From the NCBI RefSeq assembly GCF_028687635.1, contig NZ_JAQTZS010000010.1:1-64000 (forward strand): a stretch of DNA of 64,000 nucleotides, given 5' to 3'. This DNA is from Malikia sp. GTDB lineage: Bacteria; Pseudomonadota; Gammaproteobacteria; Burkholderiales; Burkholderiaceae_C. How positions within the stretch are numbered: the first letter of the stretch is position 1; the number at the start of each line of letters is the position of its first letter. Below the pieces are notes generated by a model. The model ran no database searches, was not told where the DNA came from, and was given only the letters and a program-made list of their open reading frames with translations. The translations under genes and the position numbers were made by a program. Shown in pieces: positions 19,721-28,102 of the stretch.

Positions 19721-21238
19721 TCAGGGATTGGAGGCGGCGGCATCGGGCGTCCAGCCGCCGCCCAGCGCCAGGTACAGGCGCACATGGTCGGCGCTGAGCG
19801 CGGCGCGGGTGGCTTCGAGCTCGCTTTGCGCCGACAGCAGGGTGCGCTGGGTGTCGAGTACGGTGCGAAAGTCGATCAAGCCGCTGGCGTAGCGCTGGCG
19901 CGCCAGCAGTTCGGCGTTGGCCGCTGCCTCGGCGGCGGCCCGCAGGCGCGCCAGCCGCTCGCGGTCACCCGCCAGCGCGGCGAGCGCGTCCTCGACCTGC
20001 CGCAATGCGCCCAGCACGGCGGCCTCGTAGCCGATGCGCGACTGCTCCAGCGCCGCTTGCTGGGCGCGCACCTGCGCCCGCGCCGCGCCGCCATCGAACA
20101 GCGAGGCGCTCAGGCCCGCCAGCAGCGTGCGCGTGAGCGAGGTCAGCTCGAACAGGTCGGCCGGCCGGGTCGCGGCCAGCCCGAGCGAGCCGGCGAGCTG
20201 AAAGCTGGGCCAGCGCGCCGCGTCGGCCTGCCGCACCCGCGCCAGCGCCGCCAGCACGCGCTGCTCGGCCGCGCGCAGGTCGGCGCGCTGGCGCAGCGTC
20301 TCGGCCGGGAAAGACAGGACCAGATCCGCCGGGGGCAGCGGTATCGGCTGAACGGAATCGAGTAGCGACTGGGTGGCCGCTGGGGCCTGGCCGCCGAGCA
20401 GGGCCAGCGCGTGCGCGGTCTGGCTCAGGCTGGCCCGCAGCGCCGGGATCTGGGCCCTGGTCTGCTCGGCCGCCGCGCGTGCCTGCTCCAGATCGAGCGA
20501 GGACGCCAGCCCGGCCTGCACCCGCCAGTCGGTGATCTGGAGGGTGTCTTGCTGGGCCGCCAGGTTGGCGCGCGCGATCGCCAGCCGCGCCTGCAGCCCG
20601 CGCAAGTCGATATAGGCCAGCGCGACCTCGGCGGCCAGGTCCACGCGGGCCTGCTCCAGGCCATAGCGCGCCACCTGCAGCTCGGCCTCGCCAGCGGCGA
20701 CCCCGGCGCGCTGGCGGCCGGCCAGGTCGGGGTCCCAGCCGGCGTCGAGACCAGCGCGCCAGCCATTGGCCGCCGGGTTATCGCCGACGCGGCTACGCTG
20801 GACCGATGCGCTCGCGCCGAGTTCGGGCCAGCGCCCGGCCTGCGCCACATCGCGCAGGGCGCGCGCCTGCTCGACGGCGGCCAGCGCGCCGCGCACGCTG
20901 GTGCCAGCCTGCAGCGCCCGATCGACCCGCGCCATCAGCTCGTTGTCGCCGAAGCCGCGCCACCAGAGCGCCAGCTCGGTCGGGCCTGGCTCGGGCCTGG
21001 ACCGAGCGGCATCGACCGCCGGCATTTCCGTCGACATTTCCGCCGACGCTTGCGACCACTGCAGCGGCAGCAAGACCGCAGGCAAGGCTGCGGCATCGGC
21101 TTCGCTCCGCGCGACAAGGTCTGGCTGGGCCGGCTCGGCCGTGGCCCAGCCGGGTACCCATGCCAGTGCCAGCGCGACTCCGACCAGCGCCCGCCCGGCT
21201 TGGCCAGTAGGACGGGTCCGGCGGATCGGCGCCGTCAT
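19721..21238 (-). CDS. NodT/TolC-family outer membrane efflux protein
   Basis: Outer membrane channel of the exporter. The chosen ATG at 21238 overlaps the thpR stop as ATGA and gives a clean signal peptide (RALVGVALALAWVPGWATA, cleaved before EPAQ); the track start at 21265 adds nine residues. About 505 aa, with two OEP repeats of long Ala/Gln-rich helices (about 85-280 and 300-500) and the typical RQADAARWPSFQLAGSLG region. No lipobox cysteine follows the signal peptide, unlike many NodT proteins. Confidence 0.9.
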   Translation of the reverse strand: MTAPIRRTRPTGQAGRALVGVALALAWVPGWATAEPAQPDLVARSEADAAALPAVLLPLQWSQASAEMSTEMPAVDAARSRPEPGPTELALWWRGFGDNELMARVDRALQAGTSVRGALAAVEQARALRDVAQAGRWPELGASASVQRSRVGDNPAANGWRAGLDAGWDPDLAGRQRAGVAAGEAELQVARYGLEQARVDLAAEVALAYIDLRGLQARLAIARANLAAQQDTLQITDWRVQAGLASSLDLEQARAAAEQTRAQIPALRASLSQTAHALALLGGQAPAATQSLLDSVQPIPLPPADLVLSFPAETLRQRADLRAAEQRVLAALARVRQADAARWPSFQLAGSLGLAATRPADLFELTSLTRTLLAGLSASLFDGGAARAQVRAQQAALEQSRIGYEAAVLGALRQVEDALAALAGDRERLARLRAAAEAAANAELLARQRYASGLIDFRTVLDTQRTLLSAQSELEATRAALSADHVRLYLALGGGWTPDAAASNP

Positions 21239-21780
21239 CGGATCGAGGGGGGTTCGGGTTTGCATCGAGGGTCGGGGTATTGCTGCACTGCATCGTAACG
21301 CCAGCGCGCGTCGCCCGTGGAGCGGACCAGGGCGTAGCCCCGCACCGGCCAGGCAATTGCCGGCGGCTCGGGCGGCATCAAGGCGCCGATGGCCGAGCGG
21401 GCCAGCGTCAGGTGCGGTCGATAGGGTCTGGGATCAGGCGCCAGGCCCAGGCGCCGCAAGGCCTGCCCGAGCGCTGCGTGCAGCCGCAATAGCGGGGGTG
21501 GAATCTGCTCGCAGGTCAGCACCGCGATGCCGCGCCACAGCTCGGCCCGGTCCAGCATCAGCTCGAAGGGCTCGAAATCGACCGCCAGGCCGGCGCGCAG
21601 CCCGGCCAGCCGGTCGGATGGCAAGCGACCCAGGAAATGCAGGGTCAGATGCCAGTCGGCCTCCTCATAGCGGCGGGCCGCGTCGGGCCAGCCCCAGCAC
21701 AGGGCTTGCTCGCGCAAGGCGGCGCGCCCGGCGGCATCGGGCCAGAGGGCCAGAAACAGGCGCGGGCCAGGCTGCGTCAT
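21235..21780 (-). CDS. thpR: RNA 2',3'-cyclic phosphodiesterase (2'-5' RNA ligase family)
   Basis: A 181-aa member of the 2H phosphoesterase family. Two HxTx motifs are present: HLTLHFLG (about residue 45) and HLTLARS (about residue 125). The start matches the family (RLFLALWPDAAGRAAL). Relatives open 2',3'-cyclic phosphate ends on RNA and, in vitro, join tRNA half molecules. It is the first gene of the exporter operon here, overlapping the outer membrane factor by four bases; a functional link to efflux is not evident. Confidence 0.9.
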   Translation of the reverse strand: MTQPGPRLFLALWPDAAGRAALREQALCWGWPDAARRYEEADWHLTLHFLGRLPSDRLAGLRAGLAVDFEPFELMLDRAELWRGIAVLTCEQIPPPLLRLHAALGQALRRLGLAPDPRPYRPHLTLARSAIGALMPPEPPAIAWPVRGYALVRSTGDARWRYDAVQQYPDPRCKPEPPSIR

Positions 21781-21792
21781 CAGCCGGCCGCG

Positions 21793-22752
21793 TCAGTTCG
21801 CCGCCGCGCTGCCGGCCGGCAAGCGCGCGAGCTCGCGCCGCTTCATCGCCAGGTAGTCGTCACGGTCGAGCTCGTGCAGCTGGCGCGCATGGCGCTCGGT
21901 CGCGTCGAACCAGGCCTGCAGGCGTCGCTCGGGCCGCTGCGCCGCTGGCAAGGCCAGCGCGCCCAGGTAGGCCTCGACCGCCAGGTAGTAGCGCAGGGTG
22001 TTGCGCTCGACCGCGCCGCGCAGGCCTTCGATATAAATAGGGCTGCCGTCGGCGGCGCGGCCGACAATGCTGAAACCCACCTTGTCGCGGCCCAGCGTCG
22101 CCAGGTAGCCCTGCAGCGCCAGCCTGGCCGCCAGCCCGTAGCGGTAGGCATAGTTCAGGCGCAGGAAGCTGCCGCCCGAGGGCAGCGGCGTCAGCTCAAG
22201 CCCGATCCGGAAGTCGCGCGTGCCCAAGGGACCCTCGGCGGCTTCGAGCCGCAAGGCCAGATAGTCGGGCTGGCTGACCAGGATGCGATAGCCCAGACTC
22301 AAGGCGAAGGCGTCGGCCACCGGCTGGTCATGCTTGCGCCCGATGGCGATCTCCAGGCGGCGGTCCGCACCCGTGCCCAGCGCCAGGCAATGCTTGACAT
22401 TGAGGTGCAGCATCAGGATGTCGCACCAGGCCTGGTGTGATTGCAGCGCCGCCGCCGCGACCGCGAACGACTGTGCGATGACGGCATGGATCTCGCCGCT
22501 CAGGCGGTCGCCTTGCTGCACCGATTCGAGCACCAGGGGGCGCCCGAAGGCGCTGTCGGCCAAGGCTGCGCCGAGCTCGGACTGGCGCGCGCGCAGGGCG
22601 GCTGCATCCTGCGCCCAAGCCAACGGAGCCAGCGCCAAGCCAGCCAAGGCGAGCATCAGCCAGGCGGTCACGGACCAGATGGACCAGACCGACCGGAGTC
22701 GGCCCGCCTTCGCCTTGACAGCGGTGATGGCAGTGGTGGCGGCAATCGGCAT
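21793..22752 (-). CDS. Secreted protein of unknown function (319 aa)
   Basis: The track ORF is much longer, but its first ~230 codons are antisense to the CLC gene. The ATG at 22752 has a good ribosome site (GGGAGGG, 4 bp away) and starts MPIAATTAI, so it is chosen. A signal peptide follows (AWLMLALAGLALAPLAWA, cut before QDAAAL). The mature part has no cofactor motif and no known enzymatic motif that I can see. It starts 57 bp from the divergent CLC gene and ends 12 bp before thpR on the same strand. I do not recognise the family. Confidence 0.75.
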   Translation of the reverse strand: MPIAATTAITAVKAKAGRLRSVWSIWSVTAWLMLALAGLALAPLAWAQDAAALRARQSELGAALADSAFGRPLVLESVQQGDRLSGEIHAVIAQSFAVAAAALQSHQAWCDILMLHLNVKHCLALGTGADRRLEIAIGRKHDQPVADAFALSLGYRILVSQPDYLALRLEAAEGPLGTRDFRIGLELTPLPSGGSFLRLNYAYRYGLAARLALQGYLATLGRDKVGFSIVGRAADGSPIYIEGLRGAVERNTLRYYLAVEAYLGALALPAAQRPERRLQAWFDATERHARQLHELDRDDYLAMKRRELARLPAGSAAAN

Positions 22753-22809
22753 GGCGCCCTCCCTGAATGCAGCTCGACCCATTCTAGGCCGATAAGATGA
22801 CGCCTGCCC

Positions 22810-24066
22810 ATGAAGCCAGCCCCCGCCCAATCCCGCACCAACCAAATCGCCAGCCTGGCCACACTCGGACGCGGGCTGCTGCTGGCCGCCGGTGTCGCGC
22901 TGCTGGCCGGCAGCGCGTCGGCCTTGTTCCTGCACGCGCTCGACTGGGCCACGGCGACGCGCCTGGTCAACCCCTGGCTGCTCGCCGGCCTGCCGCTGGC
23001 GGGCTTCGCGGTCGGCTGGGTCTACCTCCAGCTCGGCGGCCGATCGGACGGCGGGAACAACCTGCTGATCGACGAGATCCACCAACCGCGCCAGGCCTTG
23101 CCGCTGCGCATGGCGCCACTGGTGCTGCTGGCGACCGTGATCTCGCACCTGTTCGGCGCCTCGGTCGGGCGCGAGGGCACGGCGGTGCAGATGGGTGGCG
23201 CGCTGGCCGACCAGCTCGCACGCGCCTTCAAGCTGGCGCGCGAGGAACGCCCGGTGCTGCTGATGTGCGGCATCGCGGCCGGTTTCGGCTCGGTCTTCGG
23301 CACCCCGCTGGCCGGCGCGGTGTTCGCGCTTGAGGTGCTCGCGGTCGGACGCCTGCGTCACGCCGTGCTGCTGCCCTGCCTGGTCGCGGCGCTGCTGGCC
23401 GACCGGATCGCGCTGTTCTGGGGCGTGACGCATTCGCACTACGCCGTCGCGCCCTTCGGATCGCTGTCGCTGCTTCAGCTCGCTGCGCTACTGCTGGCCG
23501 GCGTGCTGTTCGGCCTGACTGCCAGGCTGTTCGCTGGCGCCAGCCACGCGCTGGCCGCGCAGTTCAAGCACCGCATCGCCTGGTCGCCACTGCGCCCGCT
23601 GCTGGGCGGCTGCGTGATCGCCGCCGTCGCCTGGATCCTCGGCGCAGAGCGCTACCTCGGCCTGGGCCTGCCAGTGATCCAGCAAGCCTTCGAGCAGCCG
23701 CTGCCGGCCTGGGACTTCGCGGGCAAGCTGGTGTTCACGGCGGCCTCGATCGGCTCGGGCTTCAAGGGCGGCGAGGTCACGCCGCTGTTCTTCATCGGCG
23801 CGACGCTGGGCAACGCGCTCGCGCCGCTGCTGCGGTTGCCCCTGGACCTGCTGGCCGCGGTCGGTCTGGTCGCGGTGTTCGCCGGCGCGGCCAACACGCC
23901 GCTGGCCTGCACGCTGATGGCGGTCGAGCTGTTCGGTGCCGCGCTCGGCGTGCCGGCCGCGATCGCCTGCGCGGCCAGCTACCTCTGCTCCGGCCCGCTG
24001 GGCATCTACAAGTCGCAGCGAGCCGGTGAGGGCAAGGTCGCTCAGCCCCGGCCACCCACAGCCTGA
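22810..24066 (+). CDS. CLC-family chloride or fluoride/proton antiporter
   Basis: A 418-aa membrane protein with about ten hydrophobic segments. CLC hallmarks are GREGTAVQMGG (with the gating glutamate), GFGSVFGTPLAGAVFALE, and GSGFKGGEVTPLF in the second half. The first filter region reads GGNNLLIDEIHQP instead of the chloride-type GSGIP. From memory, this pattern and the Thr after GREG fit the fluoride-exporting CLC-F branch better than chloride exchangers, but that is an inference. There are no C-terminal CBS domains. No fluoride riboswitch could be made out in the short upstream gap. Confidence 0.9.
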   Translation: MKPAPAQSRTNQIASLATLGRGLLLAAGVALLAGSASALFLHALDWATATRLVNPWLLAGLPLAGFAVGWVYLQLGGRSDGGNNLLIDEIHQPRQALPLRMAPLVLLATVISHLFGASVGREGTAVQMGGALADQLARAFKLAREERPVLLMCGIAAGFGSVFGTPLAGAVFALEVLAVGRLRHAVLLPCLVAALLADRIALFWGVTHSHYAVAPFGSLSLLQLAALLLAGVLFGLTARLFAGASHALAAQFKHRIAWSPLRPLLGGCVIAAVAWILGAERYLGLGLPVIQQAFEQPLPAWDFAGKLVFTAASIGSGFKGGEVTPLFFIGATLGNALAPLLRLPLDLLAAVGLVAVFAGAANTPLACTLMAVELFGAALGVPAAIACAASYLCSGPLGIYKSQRAGEGKVAQPRPPTA

Positions 24067-24174
24067 CACGATTCCTTCACGCGCCCCGGGTAGATTTCCG
24101 GTCTGATCCGCGCGCAGGCCCGCCCTGCGACACCCAACCCTTTTGCCGACCGCCCCACAGGGAGCCCCGTGACC

Positions 24175-25068
24175 ATGCCTTGCGGCCACCTGCCCCGTTT
24201 TCTCTCGCTGGCCTTGCTGACGCTGTGCTGCGCGCTGGCCGCCTGCTCGCCACGCCAGCTCATCGTCCAGGGCATGGGCGATGCGCTCGCCAGCCAGGGC
24301 CAGGCGCAGGAGGAAGACCTGGAGCTCGCGCGCGAGGCCAGCGCCTTCTACCTGAAGCTGTCGGAATCGCTGCTGCGCGAATCGCCCGGCAACCTCAAGC
24401 TGGCCGAAGCGGTCACGGCCGGCTTCACGCAGTACGGCTACGCCTTCGTCGCCTTCGAGGCCGAACGACTGGCCGCCCAGGATGCCAGGAAGGCACACAA
24501 GCTCGACCAGCGGGCCAGACGACTCTACCTGCGCGCGCACCGCCACGCCATGGCCGCGCTGGAACAGGCCCAGCCCGGTTTCGCGCGGGCGCTGGCACAG
24601 CCTGATCCACAGCGCTGGCCCCGGATCAGCGAATCGCAAGTCGGCGTCGCCTACTGGGCCGCCACCTCCTGGGGCGCCTACATCTCCCTGTCCAAGGACG
24701 ACCCCGAGGTGGTGGCCGACCTGCCGCTGGCGGTGCGGCTGGCCGAGCTGGCTTGGCGGGTGGCGCCAGCCTTCGGCGACGGCGCGCTCGCCAGCCTGAT
24801 GGGCAGCTTCGAGGCGGCTCGGGCCGGTGGCTCGCGCCAGCAGGCCACCCGCTATTTCGATCAGGCCATCGCGGCCAGCGCGGGCCAGAACGCCGGCCCC
24901 TATGTGGCCAAGGCCGAAACCCTCGCGCTGCCCGTCGGCGACCGACCCGCCTTCGAGGCGCTGCTGCGGCAAGCGCTTGCCGCCAGCGCCACCCGCGGCG
25001 ACCTGTCCAACCAGGTGATGCAGCAGCGCGCCCTCTGGCTGCTGGAAACCGCCGACGACCTGTTCTGA
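24175..25068 (+). CDS. TRAP transporter TatT-like lipoprotein
   Basis: Outer-periplasmic partner protein of a TRAP transporter (TatT, 'T component'). It begins with a lipoprotein signal and lipobox (LTLCCALAAC, Cys about residue 24). A long all-helical region with TPR-like repeats follows, as in TatT trimers that dock with the substrate-binding protein. GGAG at 24161-24164 lies 10 bp before this ATG and 4 bp before the GTG at 24169 used in the track, so the ATG is preferred. It is followed at 15 bp by dctP and then by the fused permease. Confidence 0.85.
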   Translation: MPCGHLPRFLSLALLTLCCALAACSPRQLIVQGMGDALASQGQAQEEDLELAREASAFYLKLSESLLRESPGNLKLAEAVTAGFTQYGYAFVAFEAERLAAQDARKAHKLDQRARRLYLRAHRHAMAALEQAQPGFARALAQPDPQRWPRISESQVGVAYWAATSWGAYISLSKDDPEVVADLPLAVRLAELAWRVAPAFGDGALASLMGSFEAARAGGSRQQATRYFDQAIAASAGQNAGPYVAKAETLALPVGDRPAFEALLRQALAASATRGDLSNQVMQQRALWLLETADDLF

Positions 25069-25083
25069 CCCGACCCGCCCGCC

Positions 25084-26121
25084 ATGATCACCCTCCCGCG
25101 CCACCGCCCCTGGCAAAAAATCGCTTCCTCCGCCCTGCTCGCGGTCACCCTGCTCGGCAGCTCGCTGGCGACGGCGGCCGACAAGCCGCTGCGCATCGGC
25201 ACCCTGGTGCCGAAGAACTCGCTCTACCACCGGCAGCTGCTGGAGATCGGCGAAAGCTGGCGCGCGGCCCAGGGCGGCAACGCCAAATATCTGGTCTATC
25301 CCGACGGCAGCCAGGGCGGCGAGGCCGAGATGGCGCGCCGCATGCGCATCGGCCAGCTCCAGGGCGCCCTGCTGTCGGTGGTGGGCCTGCGCGAGATCGA
25401 ACCCTCGATCGCGGCGCTGCAGGTCATGCCGCTGCTGTTCAGGAACTGGGAGGAAGTGGACCATGTGCGCGAGAAGATGCGCCCGGCCATGGAGAAGAAG
25501 TTCCTGGACAAGGGCTTCGTCGTGCTGACCTGGGGCGACGCGGGCTGGGTCAGGTTCTTCTCGAAGGAAGCCGCCTTGCGCCCGGACGACTACCGCAAGA
25601 TGAAGTTCTTCGCCTGGGGCTCGGAGCCCGAACAGCAGTCCATCATGAAGAGCCTGGGCTACACCCCGGTGCCGCTAGAAACCACCGACATCCTGCCCGC
25701 GATCCAGACCGGCATGATCAGCGTGGTGCCTTCCACGCCCTACTTCGCGCTCGCCACCCAGATCTACACCAGCGCGCCGCACATGCTCGAAATCAACTGG
25801 GCGCCGATCGTCGGCGCGCTGGTGGTCACCCAGAAGGCCTGGGACGAGATGAACCCCGCCACCCAGCAAGCCCTGCGCGCCGCCAGCGAGAAGACCGGCG
25901 TCCAGATCCGCGCCAAGGCCAGGCAGGAAGTCGAGGAAGCGGTCGAGGCCATGAAGAAACGCGGCCTGACCGTGCACCGCCCCAACGCCGAGCAGATGAA
26001 GGAATGGACTGCGCTGGCCGAACAGCTCTACCCGCGCATTCGCGGCACCCTGGTGCCGGCCGAGACCTTCGATGAAGTCATGGTCCATCTGAAAGCCTAC
26101 CGCGCCGGCAAGGGCAAGTGA
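25084..26121 (+). CDS. TRAP transporter solute-binding protein, DctP family
   Basis: Periplasmic substrate receptor, 345 aa. The signal peptide SALLAVTLLGSSLATA is cut before ADKPLRIG. The body shows the DctP layout, with LRIGTLVPKNSLYHRQL at the start of lobe 1, YPDGSQGGEAEMARRMRIGQLQGAL in the core, and the region KMKFFAWGSEPEQQ, where the ligand-binding arginine of many family members appears replaced. Such a change may mean a ligand without the usual carboxylate salt bridge. The stop overlaps the GTG start of the permease gene. Confidence 0.9.
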   Translation: MITLPRHRPWQKIASSALLAVTLLGSSLATAADKPLRIGTLVPKNSLYHRQLLEIGESWRAAQGGNAKYLVYPDGSQGGEAEMARRMRIGQLQGALLSVVGLREIEPSIAALQVMPLLFRNWEEVDHVREKMRPAMEKKFLDKGFVVLTWGDAGWVRFFSKEAALRPDDYRKMKFFAWGSEPEQQSIMKSLGYTPVPLETTDILPAIQTGMISVVPSTPYFALATQIYTSAPHMLEINWAPIVGALVVTQKAWDEMNPATQQALRAASEKTGVQIRAKARQEVEEAVEAMKKRGLTVHRPNAEQMKEWTALAEQLYPRIRGTLVPAETFDEVMVHLKAYRAGKGK

Positions 26122-27971
26122 AAGTGAGCGCTGTGCTGACCGCTCACCTAAAGCGCCTCGAAAAGGCCGACGAGCTGCTGTCGTCGGTGGCGCTGGTGCT
26201 GATGGCGCTGATTCCGGCGATCGAGATCCTGCTGCGCCCGCTGATGGGACGCGGCATCGAGAACGCGCCAGTGCTGGTGCAGCACCTGGGCCTGGTGCTG
26301 GCCATGTTCGGCGCGCTGGCGGCCGAACGGCACGGACACCTGACGACGCTGGCCGGTGGCGCCCGCGCCGACGGCACGCGGCCGAACCCGCTGCTGCACG
26401 CCTTGGCCCACGCCGTGGCCGCGCTGGTCTGCGGCATGCTCGCGCTGGCCAGCTGGCGCCTGGTCGCCAGCGAGATGGAGGTCTCGCATGTCCTGGCCTA
26501 CGGCATGCCGCTGTGGTGGGTGCAAGCCAGCATGCCGCTGGGCTTTGCGCTGCTGGGCGTGAAGCTGGGCGCGCGCTGCCTGCCCATGCCCTGGGGCCGG
26601 CTGGCGGGCGGTCTGCTGTGCCCGCTGACCGGCCTGCTGCTGGCCTGGCAGTTCGACGGCGGCGCCCTGACGATCTGGCCGGGACTCCTGCTGCTGCTGG
26701 CCGCCTTGCTGGCCGGGGCCCCGATCTTCGCGGCCCTGGGCGGCCTGGCGCTGGCGCTGTTCTGGCAGGACGGCATGCCGCTGGCGTCGGTGGCGCTGTC
26801 GCATTACCAGATCACGGTCAACCCTTCGCTGCCCGCCCTGCCGCTGTTCACCCTGGCCGGCCTGGTGTTTGCCCGCACCGGCGCCGCGCAGCGCCTGGGC
26901 GACCTGTTCGTCGCCCTGTTCGGTCAGGGCGTGACCGGCACCGTGCTGGCGGCGGCCGTGCTGTGTTCCTGCTTCACGGCCTTCACCGGCGGCAGCGGCG
27001 TCACCATCCTGGCGCTCGGCGGCCTGCTGCTGCCGCTGCTCAAGCAGGCCGGCTACCCCGAGCGGCGTGGCATCGGCCTGGTGACCAGCGCCAGCGCCCT
27101 GGGCGTGCTGCTCGCGCCTTCGGTGCCGCTGATCATGTACGCGATCATCGCCCGGGTGCCGATCAACACCATGTTCCTGGCCGGCCTGCTGCCCGCCGCC
27201 GTGATGGTGAGCTTCCTGCTGATCTTCGGCGGCTACCTCAAGCGCGGCAAGGCCTCGGAGCCTGCCAGCCCGGCCAGCCGGATCAACCCCGCCGCAGCGC
27301 GCGACCGGCGCCTGATCCTGACGGCCGCCTGGAGCGCCAAGTGGGAAATCCTGGCGCCCTTCGTGGCGATCGGCTCGCTCGTCAGCGGCCTGGCCACGCC
27401 CACCGAAAGCGCCGCGCTGACCGCGCTCTACGCCGTGCTGACCCAGTCGCTGGCGCACCGGGAACTCTCCTGGCGCCTGCTGGGCCAGGCCTTGAGCGAA
27501 TCGGCCCAGATCATCGGCGGCGTGCTGCTGATCCTGGGCATGGCGCTCGGACTGACCAACTACCTGATCGATGCCGGCATCCCGGACGCCGCGATCGAGG
27601 CGGTGCAGGCGCTGATTCCGAACCAGTTCGTCTTCCTGCTGGCGCTGACGCTGTTCCTGCTACTGGCCGGCGCGCTGATGGAGATCTTCGCCGCCATCGT
27701 GGTGCTGGTGCCGCTGCTGCTGCCGGTGGCCTTGAGCTACGGCATCGATGCTGTGCACTTCGGCATCATCTTCCTGGCCGCGATGGAAATGGGCTTCCTC
27801 TGTCCGCCGGCGGGCATGAACATTTACTTCTCATCGGCCATGTTCGGCAAGCCGGTGCGCTATGTCGCGCTGGCCGTGCTGCCCGCCTTGCTGGCGATCT
27901 TCCTCGGCACCCTGGCGATTGCCTGGCTGCCCGTGCTGGCGACCGGCTTGCCCGGGCTGCTGCTGCCTTGA
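26118..27971 (+). CDS. Fused TRAP transporter permease (DctQ-DctM)
   Basis: Sodium- or proton-driven importer in one 617-aa chain. Residues about 1-165 form the small DctQ part (four membrane segments). The rest is a DctM domain with many membrane segments and family motifs such as GGSGVTILALGGLLLPLLKQAGYP, APSVPLIMYAI and TPTESAALTALYA. It starts with GTG overlapping the dctP stop by four bases, indicating translational coupling. Fused QM subunits are known in sialic acid TRAP systems, but nothing nearby points to a substrate. Confidence 0.93.
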   Translation: MKVSAVLTAHLKRLEKADELLSSVALVLMALIPAIEILLRPLMGRGIENAPVLVQHLGLVLAMFGALAAERHGHLTTLAGGARADGTRPNPLLHALAHAVAALVCGMLALASWRLVASEMEVSHVLAYGMPLWWVQASMPLGFALLGVKLGARCLPMPWGRLAGGLLCPLTGLLLAWQFDGGALTIWPGLLLLLAALLAGAPIFAALGGLALALFWQDGMPLASVALSHYQITVNPSLPALPLFTLAGLVFARTGAAQRLGDLFVALFGQGVTGTVLAAAVLCSCFTAFTGGSGVTILALGGLLLPLLKQAGYPERRGIGLVTSASALGVLLAPSVPLIMYAIIARVPINTMFLAGLLPAAVMVSFLLIFGGYLKRGKASEPASPASRINPAAARDRRLILTAAWSAKWEILAPFVAIGSLVSGLATPTESAALTALYAVLTQSLAHRELSWRLLGQALSESAQIIGGVLLILGMALGLTNYLIDAGIPDAAIEAVQALIPNQFVFLLALTLFLLLAGALMEIFAAIVVLVPLLLPVALSYGIDAVHFGIIFLAAMEMGFLCPPAGMNIYFSSAMFGKPVRYVALAVLPALLAIFLGTLAIAWLPVLATGLPGLLLP

Positions 27972-27982
27972 GGCTGGTCGCG

Positions 27983-28011
27983 CTTGCAAAACTGCGCTAT
28001 AACCCCCATCT
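27983..28011 (+). promoter_or_regulatory. Sigma-32-like heat-shock promoter of rpoH
   Basis: CTTGCAA (27983-27989), 14-bp spacer, CCCCATCT (28004-28011). This closely follows the RpoH promoter consensus (CTTGAAA, 13-15 bp, CCCCATNT). It lies about 90 bp before rpoH and 25 bp before the CIRCE operator, so rpoH would be transcribed by its own product. Confidence 0.7.
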
Positions 28012-28036
28012 GCCTTGCGGGATCGGAACTTTCCTC

Positions 28037-28063
28037 TTAGCACTCGATCCAACAGAGTGCTAA
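28037..28063 (+). promoter_or_regulatory. CIRCE operator (HrcA binding site)
   Basis: Perfect match to the CIRCE inverted repeat: TTAGCACTC, nine bases, GAGTGCTAA. HrcA represses heat-shock genes through this site. It lies between the sigma-32-like promoter and the rpoH start. Confidence 0.92.
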
Positions 28064-28102
28064 CATTCGAGCATCCCCACAAGGGAAGGAGGAAGCCAAG
28101 AC

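Noticed and set aside
22723-22809. GGTGATGG and a later GATGACGCCTGCC that recall fluoride riboswitch ends upstream of the CLC gene.
   Set aside because: The expected stems and pseudoknot could not be formed by eye, and the first part lies inside the divergent coding sequence.
23488-25464. 658-aa minus-strand ORF opposite the CLC and TatT genes.
   Set aside because: No recognisable domains, Gln/Arg/Gly-biased; both sense genes are clear family members.
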